Assembly (NCBI GenBank): GCA_034933285.1
Contig: JAYFNT010000009.1
Coordinates: forward strand, 285,746-349,745
Direction of reading: 5' to 3'
DNA from: RPRC01 sp034933285
Lineage (GTDB): Bacteria; Desulfobacterota; Desulfuromonadia; Geobacterales; Geobacteraceae
DNA: 64,000 bases
The notes under the pieces are model-generated. The model was not told the DNA's origin and did no database searches. It was given only the letters and a program-made list of their open reading frames with translations. Positions 54,013 through 62,206 of the stretch are shown here, one piece after another (within the stretch, counting starts at the first letter, position 1; each line of letters begins with the position of its first letter). The translations under genes and the position numbers were made by a program.

Positions 54013-55300
54013 CGAAGACCCGCGTGAATATGGTATCCACATGCTTGAAATGATATGCAAGATCGAAAGCACCGTCGATTTCTCCCGCTGAAAGGTAGGA
54101 TGTGACATCGGCGTCCGCTTTCAGCTCTTCGCGGAAGTCCTTTCCCTGTTCCCAGACCTTCATGGCATTCCTCTGCACCAGTTCGTAAGCTCTCTCCCTG
54201 GAGGCGCCCTTGCGGGCAAGTTCGAGCAGGACACGCTGTGAGAACACCAGGCCCCGCATCAGGTTGAGGTTCTTCAACATGTTTTCCGGGTAAATCACCA
54301 GGTTTTCGATCAGGCCCGTGCAGCGATGGAGCATGAAATCCATGAGGATCGTGGCATCGGGTGCGATAACCCTTTCCACGGATGAGTGGGAAATGTCCCT
54401 TTCATGCCATAGAGGTATGTTTTCCAGCGCGGAAACCGCATAGCCCCTGATCAGCCTGGCCAACCCGGATAGGTTCTCGGAGAGAACAGGGTTACGCTTG
54501 TGAGGCATGGCTGAGGAACCCTTCTGTCCCTTGCTGAAAAATTCCTCCGCCTCGAGGACTTCCGTGCGCTGCAGATGACGGATCTCGACGGCGAACTTCT
54601 CGATTGAAGATGCGATTATGGCCAGAGTGGTAAAGAATTCGGCATGCCGGTCCCTCTGCACGATCTGGGTCGAACATGGGGCGGGCTTGAGCCCGGCACG
54701 CTTGCAGACATGCTCCTCGACACGAGGATCGATGTTGGCGAATGTTCCGACCGCCCCGGAAATTTTCCCGTAAGATACTGTTTCCACCGCGGACTCCATG
54801 CGACGCAGGTTGCGGCGCATTTCATCGTACCAGAGAGCCATCTTTATACCGAAGGTCACGGGTTCAGCGTGAATGCCGTGGGAGCGCCCGATCATGGCCG
54901 TGTTCTTGTGCTCGAAAGCCCTTTTTTTCAGGGCCTCCATGAGCTTCTTCATCCCCTCCAGGATCCTGAGCCCGCTTTCCCTGAGCAGCATTGCCAGGGA
55001 TGTGTCCAGCACATCGGACGAAGTCATGCCTACGTGCAGAAAACGGGAGTCCTCGCCGATAAAGTCGGCAACGGAGGTCAGAAATGCGATCACGTCATGT
55101 TTCACGACTTTTTCGATTTCATCTATCCGTGCGACATCGAAATTCGCGCGTTCGCGGATCCGCTCAACAGCTTCAACAGGTATGGTGCCCATCTGTGCGT
55201 GGGCTTCACACGCGTAAAGCTCTATTTCAAGCCATTTGCGGTAGCGGTTCTCCGCGCTCCAGATGGCGGTCATCTCGGGACGGCTGTATCTTTCAATCAT
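54005..55300 (-). CDS. purB: Adenylosuccinate lyase
   Basis: A 431-residue fumarase/aspartase superfamily enzyme acting at two steps of purine synthesis. Motifs include IERYSRPEMTAIWSAENRYRKWLEIE, GMTSSDVLDTS, GRSHGIHAEPVTFG and the superfamily signature GSSAMPHKRNPVLSEN. It lies 42 nt downstream of the metallo-hydrolase gene and overlaps the MscS gene. Confidence 0.97.
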   Translation of the reverse strand: MIERYSRPEMTAIWSAENRYRKWLEIELYACEAHAQMGTIPVEAVERIRERANFDVARIDEIEKVVKHDVIAFLTSVADFIGEDSRFLHVGMTSSDVLDTSLAMLLRESGLRILEGMKKLMEALKKRAFEHKNTAMIGRSHGIHAEPVTFGIKMALWYDEMRRNLRRMESAVETVSYGKISGAVGTFANIDPRVEEHVCKRAGLKPAPCSTQIVQRDRHAEFFTTLAIIASSIEKFAVEIRHLQRTEVLEAEEFFSKGQKGSSAMPHKRNPVLSENLSGLARLIRGYAVSALENIPLWHERDISHSSVERVIAPDATILMDFMLHRCTGLIENLVIYPENMLKNLNLMRGLVFSQRVLLELARKGASRERAYELVQRNAMKVWEQGKDFREELKADADVTSYLSAGEIDGAFDLAYHFKHVDTIFTRVFGG

Positions 55301-55342
55301 ATGATAAGGACCTCGTTATGCATGGATTTTACGGTTAATTTG

Positions 55343-56113
55343 TCAGCTTTCGTATACTTCGCTGACACAATGCTGGGAACCGATCAAGAGCTTCGTCCGG
55401 CATTCCGGCTGAGCGGCAAGGGAAGCCGTGAAAACCTCGTGGGCCGCTTCGGGAAGGTTGTTGACCTCCGACAGGTGGGCCAGGAAAAGGACTTCCAGAT
55501 CCGTGTGTATTATCTCTTCCAGGAGGTCGGCCGACTCCCTGTTGGACAGATGACCGTGGCGCGACCGTATCCGCTGCTTCAGGTACCATGGATAGGGGCC
55601 GTTGGCCAGCATCTCCTCATCATGATTCGACTCGAGGACCAGAGCACGGCAGCCCTTGAGCTTGTCCTTGACCAGCCGGGTCGCGATGCCCAGGTCGGTA
55701 GCGCTGCCTATCCGCCCTTCCGGGCTTTCTATTACAACTCCTACAGGATCAGTCGTATCATGTGTAATTGGAAAAGGATCGACAAGGAAATCCCTGAATT
55801 CGAAGGAACAACCGGATTCAAACTCTATGAGCCGCGTGGCCCGGAAATGCTCGGACGCCTGCCGGCTGGTAGGGTAGCTTATCAGCACCGGAATCCCGTT
55901 CTTCCTTGCCAGGGCGCCCGCCCCGCGTATATGATCAGTATGCTCATGGGTGATCAGGATGCCGTTGAGATCCCCGGCCGCGACACCGATGGCAGACAGC
56001 CTCGCCGTCAATTCGCGGGCCGAAAGCCCGGCATCGACCAGAAGCCTGGTGTCACCGGCCTCGATAAAGAGGGAGTTACCCTTACTGCCGCTGGCAAGCA
56101 GACAGATACGCAA
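55343..56113 (-). CDS. YycJ/WalJ-like metallo-beta-lactamase fold hydrolase
   Basis: A 256-residue MBL-fold protein with ICLLASGSKGNSLFIEAG at the N-terminus and the metal motif LITHEHTDHIRG. ESNHDEEML and the late AHLSEVNN also match the YycJ family. In Firmicutes YycJ is linked to the WalRK system or to DNA end processing; here the role is not defined. The start is TTG 56113 with GGAGG 6 nt upstream; the longer frame with no site is rejected. It heads the purB-mscS-purL-purQ-purF-pyrE run. Confidence 0.87.
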   Translation of the reverse strand: MRICLLASGSKGNSLFIEAGDTRLLVDAGLSARELTARLSAIGVAAGDLNGILITHEHTDHIRGAGALARKNGIPVLISYPTSRQASEHFRATRLIEFESGCSFEFRDFLVDPFPITHDTTDPVGVVIESPEGRIGSATDLGIATRLVKDKLKGCRALVLESNHDEEMLANGPYPWYLKQRIRSRHGHLSNRESADLLEEIIHTDLEVLFLAHLSEVNNLPEAAHEVFTASLAAQPECRTKLLIGSQHCVSEVYES

Positions 56114-56239
56114 ATATCCCTCCTCAACGCGTCGAAAACAAAACAGCCGGAACCCGCTGTCCTTCCGGTTATGAAAAACCGCGGTACTCGGCTGCGCAAG
56201 CTGACCAGACCATGAAACCCGATACCTTATCCAAACAAT

Positions 56240-56268
56240 TTTATACAGAAAACCCATTCAATATTCAA
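56240..56268 (-). promoter_or_regulatory. Candidate promoter of the yycJ-purB operon
   Basis: On the minus strand TTGAAT (56263-56268) and TATAAA (56240-56245) are 17 nt apart. The leader to the TTG start would be about 120 nt. The remainder of the 399-nt divergent gap holds only the gap promoter. Confidence 0.45.
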
Positions 56269-56407
56269 GATCAAACTTGAAAAAAAACCTATATAGCATC
56301 CATCTGGAAAGTCCAGCTGGATGCATATGCATGAAATCCTGTCTCAACCCCTTCAGAGTCCCTGGCGGAGATGCATGCTATCGCCAGGAAATCCGGCCAG
56401 AAAAGGG

Positions 56408-56435
56408 TTGACGGAAAGCAGCCAGGTTGTATAGT
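56408..56435 (+). promoter_or_regulatory. Promoter of gap-pgk-tpiA operon
   Basis: TTGACG (56408-56413) and TATAGT (56430-56435), each 5/6, are 16 nt apart. The start would be near 56442, giving a leader of about 70 nt. AAGGAGG precedes the gap ATG. Confidence 0.6.
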
Positions 56436-56512
56436 ATTTTTTTGTTGTGCTTCTCAGTTGTGTTTCCTCTCATGAAAACCATTAACCAGTACATAAACAA
56501 GGAGGCCAACAC

Positions 56513-57514
56513 ATGACACGACGGATCGCGATAAACGGGTTTGGCAGGATCGGACGCATGGTCCTGAGAAACGCGGCAAAGGAAAAAGACCTGGAAATCG
56601 TCGCCATCAACGATCTGAGCGAACCCAAGATCCTGGCGCATCTTTTCAAGTATGACTCGGTTCACGGCGCCTTTCCCGGGAGGGTGGAAGCCGGTGACGG
56701 CATCATTTCCGTAAACGGCAAGCCAATCAAGGTTTTCGCCGTCAAGAATCCGGACGAGCTCCCATGGAAGAGCGAGTCGGTCGACGTGGTGCTCGAGTCT
56801 TCCGGCCATTTCACGGCAAGGGAACAGGCTGAGCTTCACCTGAAGGCGGGCGCCGGAAAAGTGATCATCTCGGCCCCGGCAACGGACCCGGACATAACCA
56901 TTGTGGTCGGTGTCAATGACACCATGTACGACCCGGAAAGACATTTCATCATCTCAAATGCGTCGTGCACGACGAACTGTCTCGCTCCCGTCGCCAAGGT
57001 GCTCCACGAGAACTTCGGCATTGAAAAGGGACTGGTCACGACCGTGCATTCATATACCAACGATCAGAGAATTCTCGATCTTCCCCACAAAGACCTTCGC
57101 AGAGCCCGGGCAGCCGCCCTTTCCATGATACCCACCGCCACGGGAGCGGCACGGGCCATATCGCTGGTGCTGCCGGAACTCAAGGGCAAGTTGGATGGCA
57201 TGGCCATACGCGTCCCGACACCCAACGTATCGGTTGTGGACCTGGTTGTGCTGCTGACCCGCAACGCCGATGCCGCCGCCGTAAACAACGCCCTCCGGAA
57301 AGCATCGCGCAACACCCTTAAAGGTATCCTCGGCTATACCGACGAACCGCTTGTCTCAATTGATTTCAACGGCAACACGCACTCCTCGATCGTTGACGGA
57401 TCGAGTACCAAGGTCATCGAAGGAAACTTGCTCAAGGTTATTTCCTGGTATGACAATGAAGCGGGTTTTTCGCGCAGGCTCATAGATCTCATTCGCATTG
57501 TCGCCCCACGCTGA
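56513..57514 (+). CDS. gap: Glyceraldehyde-3-phosphate dehydrogenase, type I
   Basis: A 333-residue GAPDH. The NAD motif is INGFGRIGRMVLRNA, and the catalytic Cys is in SNASCTTNCLAPV. The substrate-binding segment SMIPTATGAARAISLVLPELKG and the C-terminal SWYDNEAGFSRRLIDL are intact. It interconverts G3P and 1,3-BPG. It is first of the gap-pgk-tpiA-secG series. Confidence 0.97.
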   Translation: MTRRIAINGFGRIGRMVLRNAAKEKDLEIVAINDLSEPKILAHLFKYDSVHGAFPGRVEAGDGIISVNGKPIKVFAVKNPDELPWKSESVDVVLESSGHFTAREQAELHLKAGAGKVIISAPATDPDITIVVGVNDTMYDPERHFIISNASCTTNCLAPVAKVLHENFGIEKGLVTTVHSYTNDQRILDLPHKDLRRARAAALSMIPTATGAARAISLVLPELKGKLDGMAIRVPTPNVSVVDLVVLLTRNADAAAVNNALRKASRNTLKGILGYTDEPLVSIDFNGNTHSSIVDGSSTKVIEGNLLKVISWYDNEAGFSRRLIDLIRIVAPR

Positions 57515-57563
57515 TCGGTGTCAGGGACCTGAATCAGGTGCGATGTCATTCCCGCTTATATTG

Positions 57564-57598
57564 ATCCTGTATCCGTGAAGACGTCACGGATCCGGGTT
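57564..57598. repeat. Dispersed palindromic repeat, copy C (minimal form)
   Basis: ATCCTGTATCCGTGA-N5-TCACGGATCCGGGTT forms a compact hairpin with the same arms as copies A and B. It lies between gap and pgk (193-nt gap) and may modulate pgk expression or transcript stability. Confidence 0.5.
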
Positions 57599-57707
57599 GA
57601 TGATAAAACAATCTTGTTATAGAGTGACCATACTACATTCCTGATTTGTTTTTTTCAGATGGAGACGTCAACAGCAACAATCAAATAATTTCCCAGGGAG
57701 AGTTTTC

Positions 57708-58907
57708 ATGACAATTCGGTACATCGATGAAATCAAGGAACTTGCCGGAAAGCGGATTTTTCTTCGGGTGGACTTCAACGTGCCGCTGGACGAGGGAGGC
57801 AACATAACCGATGACACTCGCATCAGAGCCGTATTGCCCACTATCAACTACGCGCTGGACTGCAATGCCAAGATCATTATCGCTTCACACTTGGGACGAC
57901 CCAAAGGTGCAGTGAATCCGAAGTATTCTATGTCTCCCGCAGCCAAAAGGCTCTCCCGCCTGCTCGACAAGGAGGTCAACCTGGCCCCGGACTGCATAGG
58001 GGGTGAAGTTGCCGCAATGGTCGCATCGATGAAACCGGGGGACGTGATCATGCTGGAAAACCTGCGCTTTTACCCCGGCGAGGAAAAGAACGACCCGGAT
58101 TTCGCGCAGGCACTGGCGAATCTCTGCGATATCTACGTTAATGACGCCTTTGCCGTTTCACACAGGGCCCATGCTTCCGTTGAAGCAATCACCCGGTATG
58201 TACCGGTCGTATCGGCAGGCTTCCTGATGAAGAACGAGATGACTTTCTTCGATCGCGCAATGCGGAACCCGGTGCATCCCCTTGTCGCCATCCTGGGGGG
58301 AGCCAAGGTTTCGGGCAAGATCGAAGTCATTGACAACCTCCTCAACAAGGTGGACAAGATCATCGTGGGCGGAGGCATGGCCTTCACCTTTCTCAAGGCG
58401 CTGGGTTACGAAATAGGTAAATCCATAGTGGAGGAATCGCTGCTTGAAACCGCGCTGAATGCATACAACAAGGCACGCGAGAAAGGAATCAAATTCTATC
58501 TTCCCGTGGACTGCGTCGTTGCGGACCGCTTCGATCCTTCAGCGGAAATCAAGATAACCCCGATCCAGGAAATCCCCCGGGAATGGATGGCCCTGGATGT
58601 CGGACCGGCGACCGTCACGCTGTTCAGCCAGGTCCTGCAGGACGCCAAGACCATTATCTGGAACGGGCCCATGGGCGTCTTCGAGATGGATGCATTCTCC
58701 CGCGGCACATTTGCCATGGTCAGCGCCGTCGCCAATTCCTATGCGATGACCATCGTAGGTGGAGGCGACACCGATGTTGCAGTTCACCGTGCGGGCGAAT
58801 TCGCCAAGATAAGCTATATCTCAACCGGAGGCGGCGCTTTCCTCGAACTCCTGGAAGGCAAGAAGCTCCCCGGGATCAAGGTACTGGAAGAAAACGGAAC
58901 GCCTTAA
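57708..58907 (+). CDS. pgk: Phosphoglycerate kinase
   Basis: A 399-residue PGK. The signature KRIFLRVDFNVPLDEGG is at the N-terminus, with ASHLGRPKG, AILGGAKVSGKIEVIDNL, WNGPMGVFEMDAF and the VGGGDTDVAV loop near the C-terminus. It transfers phosphate from 1,3-BPG to ADP. It lies 26 nt before tpiA. Confidence 0.97.
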   Translation: MTIRYIDEIKELAGKRIFLRVDFNVPLDEGGNITDDTRIRAVLPTINYALDCNAKIIIASHLGRPKGAVNPKYSMSPAAKRLSRLLDKEVNLAPDCIGGEVAAMVASMKPGDVIMLENLRFYPGEEKNDPDFAQALANLCDIYVNDAFAVSHRAHASVEAITRYVPVVSAGFLMKNEMTFFDRAMRNPVHPLVAILGGAKVSGKIEVIDNLLNKVDKIIVGGGMAFTFLKALGYEIGKSIVEESLLETALNAYNKAREKGIKFYLPVDCVVADRFDPSAEIKITPIQEIPREWMALDVGPATVTLFSQVLQDAKTIIWNGPMGVFEMDAFSRGTFAMVSAVANSYAMTIVGGGDTDVAVHRAGEFAKISYISTGGGAFLELLEGKKLPGIKVLEENGTP

Positions 58908-58933
58908 ATGATATTGCCGATGGAGGGGATTAA

Positions 58934-59689
58934 GTGAGAATACCTGTAATAGCGGGCAACTGGAAACTGTTCAAAAGAACCGCGGACGCCCTTGATCTGG
59001 TCACCGGACTATCTTCAATGGTAAAGGACGTTAATGATGTTCAGATCATTGTTGCTCCGTCCTTCACCGTTCTCCCCGCAGTCCACGGGGCTCTTGCGGG
59101 AACGCGTATCTTCATGGCCGGCCAGAACTGCTTCTGGTCCGAGGAAGGCGCTTTCACCGGTGAAGTCTCTCCCGGCATGCTGATCGATTCCGGATGCAGC
59201 CATGTCATAATCGGCCACTCTGAACGAAGGCAGTATTTCGGTGAAACGGATGAAACCGTCAACAAGAAGATAAAGGCGGCCCTGAAAGCCGGCCTGGTCC
59301 CCATCGTCTGCATCGGGGAAACCCTCCGGGAGCGGGATGCAGAAGAAACGTTCGCCGTTCTTGAACGGCAAATGACATCCGGGTTTGACGGTATTCCCGA
59401 AACGGATGCCGAAAGGCTGATCATTGCCTACGAGCCGGTCTGGGCCATCGGTACGGGCAAAACCGCAAGCGATGAACAGGCCCAGGAAGTCCATGCATAT
59501 GTCCGCGCCCTTTTGGCGCGCATGTATCAGCCAGGGCTTGCCGAAAGGATGCGCATACTCTACGGCGGCAGCGTCAAACCGGATAACATAAAGGGCCTCA
59601 TGTCCTGCCCGGACATCGACGGCGCACTTGTCGGGGGAGCGAGCCTCAGTGCTGAATCCTTTTCTGCAATAGTGAAGTACGGCAAATAA
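58934..59689 (+). CDS. tpiA: Triosephosphate isomerase
   Basis: A 251-residue TIM barrel that interconverts DHAP and G3P. Motifs are IAGNWKLFK (Lys), IIGHSERRQYFGE (His) and IIAYEPVWAIGTGKTAS (Glu), followed by ILYGGSVKPDN. The start is GTG 58934 with GGAGGGG 8 nt upstream. The gene follows pgk directly. Confidence 0.97.
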   Translation: MRIPVIAGNWKLFKRTADALDLVTGLSSMVKDVNDVQIIVAPSFTVLPAVHGALAGTRIFMAGQNCFWSEEGAFTGEVSPGMLIDSGCSHVIIGHSERRQYFGETDETVNKKIKAALKAGLVPIVCIGETLRERDAEETFAVLERQMTSGFDGIPETDAERLIIAYEPVWAIGTGKTASDEQAQEVHAYVRALLARMYQPGLAERMRILYGGSVKPDNIKGLMSCPDIDGALVGGASLSAESFSAIVKYGK

Positions 59690-59758
59690 TTTCTTTTCAT
59701 GCCGTGATATTTCTGCTATGTTTTCCGATCAATACTTTGAAAAGAGGAATCAGATAAT

Positions 59759-60106
59759 ATGTATGGTTTTTTGATAGCCGTTCATGTAACGGTCAGCATC
59801 GCCCTCATCGTCATCGTTCTTCTCCAGGCAGGCAAAGGTGCGGACCTGGGTGCAACCTTCGGCACCGGCGGCAGCCAATCACTGTTCGGCGCAGGCGGAG
59901 GCAGCAGCTTTCTCGGCAAACTGACCGCCTGTGCAGCCGTGATCTTCATGGTGACCTGCCTTTCACTTGCCTATCTGTCAAGCAAACCTGGCAGCACATC
60001 AATCATGCCGGCAAAAGCGCCCGTAACAGCGCCGAAACCGGCCGCCCCGCTCCAGGCAAAACCAGCGGCGCCGCCGTCAGCACCCCAACAGGCGCCGAAA
60101 AAGTAG
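59759..60106 (+). CDS. secG: Preprotein translocase subunit SecG
   Basis: A 115-residue membrane protein. Two helices (about 3-21 and 53-75) flank the conserved loop GKGADLGATFGTGGSQSLFGAGG. The last 35 residues are a Pro/Ala/Lys-rich tail typical of deltaproteobacterial SecG and probably disordered. It assists SecYE. Position after tpiA is conserved across many proteobacteria. Confidence 0.95.
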   Translation: MYGFLIAVHVTVSIALIVIVLLQAGKGADLGATFGTGGSQSLFGAGGGSSFLGKLTACAAVIFMVTCLSLAYLSSKPGSTSIMPAKAPVTAPKPAAPLQAKPAAPPSAPQQAPKK

Positions 60107-60125
60107 CAATCATTTCACTTTTCTG

Positions 60126-60154
60126 TTGACATGCTCGGGGCAAATTGTTAAATA
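60126..60154 (+). promoter_or_regulatory. Promoter of tRNA-Leu
   Basis: TTGACA (60126-60131) and TAAATA (60149-60154) are 17 nt apart. The predicted start is 6-8 nt before the mature tRNA 5' end. Confidence 0.55.
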
Positions 60155-60167
60155 AGATTTCCGCATT

Positions 60168-60254
60168 GCCGAAGTGGTGGAATTGGTAGACACGCCATCT
60201 TGAGGGGGTGGTGGGCGACAGCCCGTGCGAGTTCGATTCTCGCCTTCGGCACCA
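60168..60254 (+). tRNA. tRNA-Leu (anticodon GAG)
   Basis: An 87-nt class II tRNA with encoded CCA. Acceptor arms GCCGAAG / CTTCGGC pair perfectly with A as discriminator. The anticodon stem CCATC / GGTGG encloses TTGAGGG with anticodon GAG at the central three bases. A long variable arm (TGGGCGACAGCCC) and the T-arm GAGTTCGATTCTC complete it. It reads CUC and CUU. Confidence 0.97.
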
Positions 60255-60288
60255 ACCTAGCGATTTCAAGTAGTTATAAATAATGACC

Positions 60289-60341
60289 GGAAAGAGCCCG
60301 TAATTGTCACAGTTTCGCACTGTGAGGAAAGCGGGTTTTTT
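60289..60341 (+). terminator. Terminator after tRNA-Leu
   Basis: The inner stem TCACAGT / ACTGTGA with loop TTCGC is enclosed by AGCCCG / CGGGTT and followed by TTTTTC. The following 350 nt to the next gene show no supported feature apart from a short hairpin near 60640-60660. Confidence 0.65.
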
Positions 60342-60695
60342 CATGCCTATTCACACCACACACATCTTTACTCGCAATGGTCACTTCTATTTCCGTCAGT
60401 GAATACCTCTTGATCTCCGAACCCTTTTCAACAACAAGTCAGTCATCACCAAAACGTTGAAGACACATGAGCCTGCAAGCCCTTTTCTTGGATGCTCTCA
60501 TATCTCAAGGGCTGGAAGGACAGAACGGAGGACAGCGCCGGAGATGAAATGATCCGAGGTTTCGCATTGATTTTCTGAGGGCTTGCTTGTCTTGCCAAAA
60601 ATCAGTATCATATAAACGGAGCATAAAGAAGTCATTCGTCAGGCGGTTCCTGATGGAACCGGCATTTTCCCCACTCCGGAAGGGGGTGTGAATGA

Positions 60696-60881
60696 ATGGA
60701 AGGAAGAAGAAAAAAAATATGCGAGATCCAGAACCCCGATGAACTTAGATCGGAAGTTCTGAAAGATAAGGGTGGCGAATTTTCATGCGTTACATGCTGT
60801 GCCGTTTCTCACGATGAAGCGGATCTCTGCAACCCGGCCAAGACCGTGGATGCAAAACTGTTCTGTGATATTGAAGTTTAA
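60696..60881 (+). CDS. Small Cys-rich protein, 61 residues, unknown function
   Basis: A soluble 61-residue protein with a basic N-terminus (MEGRRKKICE) and a cysteine-rich C-terminal half: C31, C34, C35, H39, C45 and C57 in the layout CxxCC-x3-H-x5-C-x11-C. This looks like a metal-binding module. AGGGGG lies 9 nt before the ATG and a strong terminator follows 38 nt after the stop, so it is a real single-gene unit. I do not recognise the family by name; similar short Cys/His proteins occur in Geobacter genomes. Confidence 0.65.
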   Translation: MEGRRKKICEIQNPDELRSEVLKDKGGEFSCVTCCAVSHDEADLCNPAKTVDAKLFCDIEV

Positions 60882-60918
60882 TTCAATGTGGAATGAATGC
60901 ATTTTTGGGTTACAGTGA

Positions 60919-60953
60919 AAGGCCGCCTGACAACGCAAGTCAGGCGGCCTTTT
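60919..60953 (+). terminator. Terminator after the Cys-rich protein gene
   Basis: AAAGGCCGCCTGAC / GTCAGGCGGCCTTT is a perfect 14-bp stem with a 7-nt loop followed by TCTTTC. Confidence 0.85.
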
Positions 60954-61071
60954 CTTTCGTGTCTGCCCGTTCCTTCCCAAGAATCTTTATTTCCCCTTAC
61001 ATTCAATAATTTCTCCTTCGTTGTCACAAATCCGGAAATATATGTTTTTAAAGTGTTTTTTCAGAAAAGAA

Positions 61072-61100
61072 TTGACATATTTTTTATTTATATTTAAATT
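61072..61100 (+). promoter_or_regulatory. Candidate promoter upstream of ompW-like gene
   Basis: TTGACA (61072-61077) and TAAATT (61095-61100) are 17 nt apart in a very AT-rich stretch. The leader to the GTG start would be about 240 nt and contains a strong Shine-Dalgarno-like AAAAGGAGGTGA at 61274-61285. Confidence 0.5.
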
Positions 61101-61350
61101 GTAACTCCATTATGCTTTCAATGGTGGCTGCCAACGCATAACCAGATACAATCGAGGGGCTCCTTTCAGGATAACTGGATTCCCAGTTGTTTAATATTGC
61201 TAAAATCCATTTCTGGAATGCGCCTGTTGCTTTCAAGCATTGACTGCCTTCAAGTGCTTTTCATCATCTTGAAAAGGAGGTGAATCCGGTCGCCAAAGTT
61301 GTAATGCAGAACATTCAATTTACATTCTATGATGCACAAAGGAGAAAAAT

Positions 61351-61971
61351 GTGAAAATTCTTACTGTAAAAGTTTTTAGCGTTTTGGCTGTATTCTGTAT
61401 GTTAGTCTCTCTTGCATCCGTATGCGCGGCTGCTGATTCGAGCCTTCAGCGTTATGGAGTCCGCGTGCGCGGCATTTACGTGATACCTGACGAGAAATTC
61501 GACGGCAGGCTTTCAGGTTTGAACCTCTCTCTCGACGAGTATGCTGCTCCCGAACTTGACCTTGAATACTTCTTTACCAAGAATATTTCGACTGAACTTG
61601 CGCTTGCTCTGACCAAACACGACATCCATTCGGGCAATACCAACATCGGTTCAACATGGCTGCTTCCTCCTTCACTCCTCGTGAAATATCACCCGATCCC
61701 CTGCTGGCAGATCAGCCCCTATATCGGTTTCGGCATTAATGTAGTCATGCCGTTCGATGAGCATTTAGCTGGCCACCCGGAATTCAAGGTTAGCACAAGC
61801 ATCGGCTATGCGGCACAGGTAGGAGCCGACATCAAGTTGACCAAGCATGTTTATTGGAACGTCGACCTGAAATACTATGACGGCAGCCCGGACATGACAC
61901 TTGGCGGTCAGAAATACAAACTCCATGTAAATCCCTGGATTGCCGGTACCGGTATCGGCGTAAGGTTCTAG
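61351..61971 (+). CDS. OmpW-family outer membrane protein
   Basis: A 206-residue protein. The signal peptide (1-~27, cleavage after VCAA) is followed by an eight-stranded barrel pattern. Features match OmpW: VRVRGIYVIPDEK at strand 1, ELDLEYFFTKNISTELALAL, LLPPSLLVKYHP (family L/PP motif), ISPYIGFGINV, and a C-terminal Phe (GIGVRF) for BAM insertion. OmpW is a channel for hydrophobic compounds. The start is GTG 61351 with AAAGGAG 7 nt upstream. A perfect terminator follows. Confidence 0.9.
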   Translation: MKILTVKVFSVLAVFCMLVSLASVCAAADSSLQRYGVRVRGIYVIPDEKFDGRLSGLNLSLDEYAAPELDLEYFFTKNISTELALALTKHDIHSGNTNIGSTWLLPPSLLVKYHPIPCWQISPYIGFGINVVMPFDEHLAGHPEFKVSTSIGYAAQVGADIKLTKHVYWNVDLKYYDGSPDMTLGGQKYKLHVNPWIAGTGIGVRF

Positions 61972-62004
61972 TTCATTAAGATCCAGTTTTATACAGACTC
62001 TATA

Positions 62005-62051
62005 CGAAGAAGCCCCCTTGCAACATGGTTCAAGGGGGCTTCTTCGTTTTT
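62005..62051 (+). terminator. Terminator after ompW-like gene
   Basis: CGAAGAAGCCCCCTTG / CAAGGGGGCTTCTTCG is a perfect 16-bp stem with a 10-nt loop followed by TTTTT. Confidence 0.92.
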
Positions 62052-62116
62052 GCATCTGGTCAGTCATTTCGCCGTCTTGAGTGTTGTTCCGGGCATGAAC
62101 GCAGATCAGCAAAACA

Positions 62117-62206
62117 AGAGTTATCCCCGCGTCTTGGGGGAACACAACTAGATCAACGCCCCCGGCGGGATGGCGTTCGGTTCATCCCTGCGTCTGCGTG
62201 GAACAC
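62117..62206 (-). CRISPR. Relic type I-E CRISPR array: two repeats, one 32-nt spacer
   Basis: On the minus strand the repeat at 62206-62178 starts GTGTTCCACGCAGACGCAGG and ends GATGAACCG, the classic 29-nt type I-E pattern. After exactly 32 nt a second, degenerate copy follows (62145-62117, starts GTGTTCCCCCAAGACGCGGG). The two repeats match at 21 of 29 positions. Repeat length, spacer length and 61-nt period fit type I-E exactly. No third copy or leader is visible. The first repeat abuts a truncated cas1 on the same strand. Confidence 0.8.

Noticed and set aside
60003..60344. 113-codon open frame on the minus strand over secG end and tRNA-Leu
   Set aside because: It runs antisense through the tRNA; the RRRESNSHG-type peptide is the well-known artefact of translating tRNA genes backwards.
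62054..62090. Possible third CRISPR repeat one period beyond the degenerate copy
   Set aside because: Only scattered matches to the repeat; it lies just after the ompW terminator and does not keep the GTGTTCC end.
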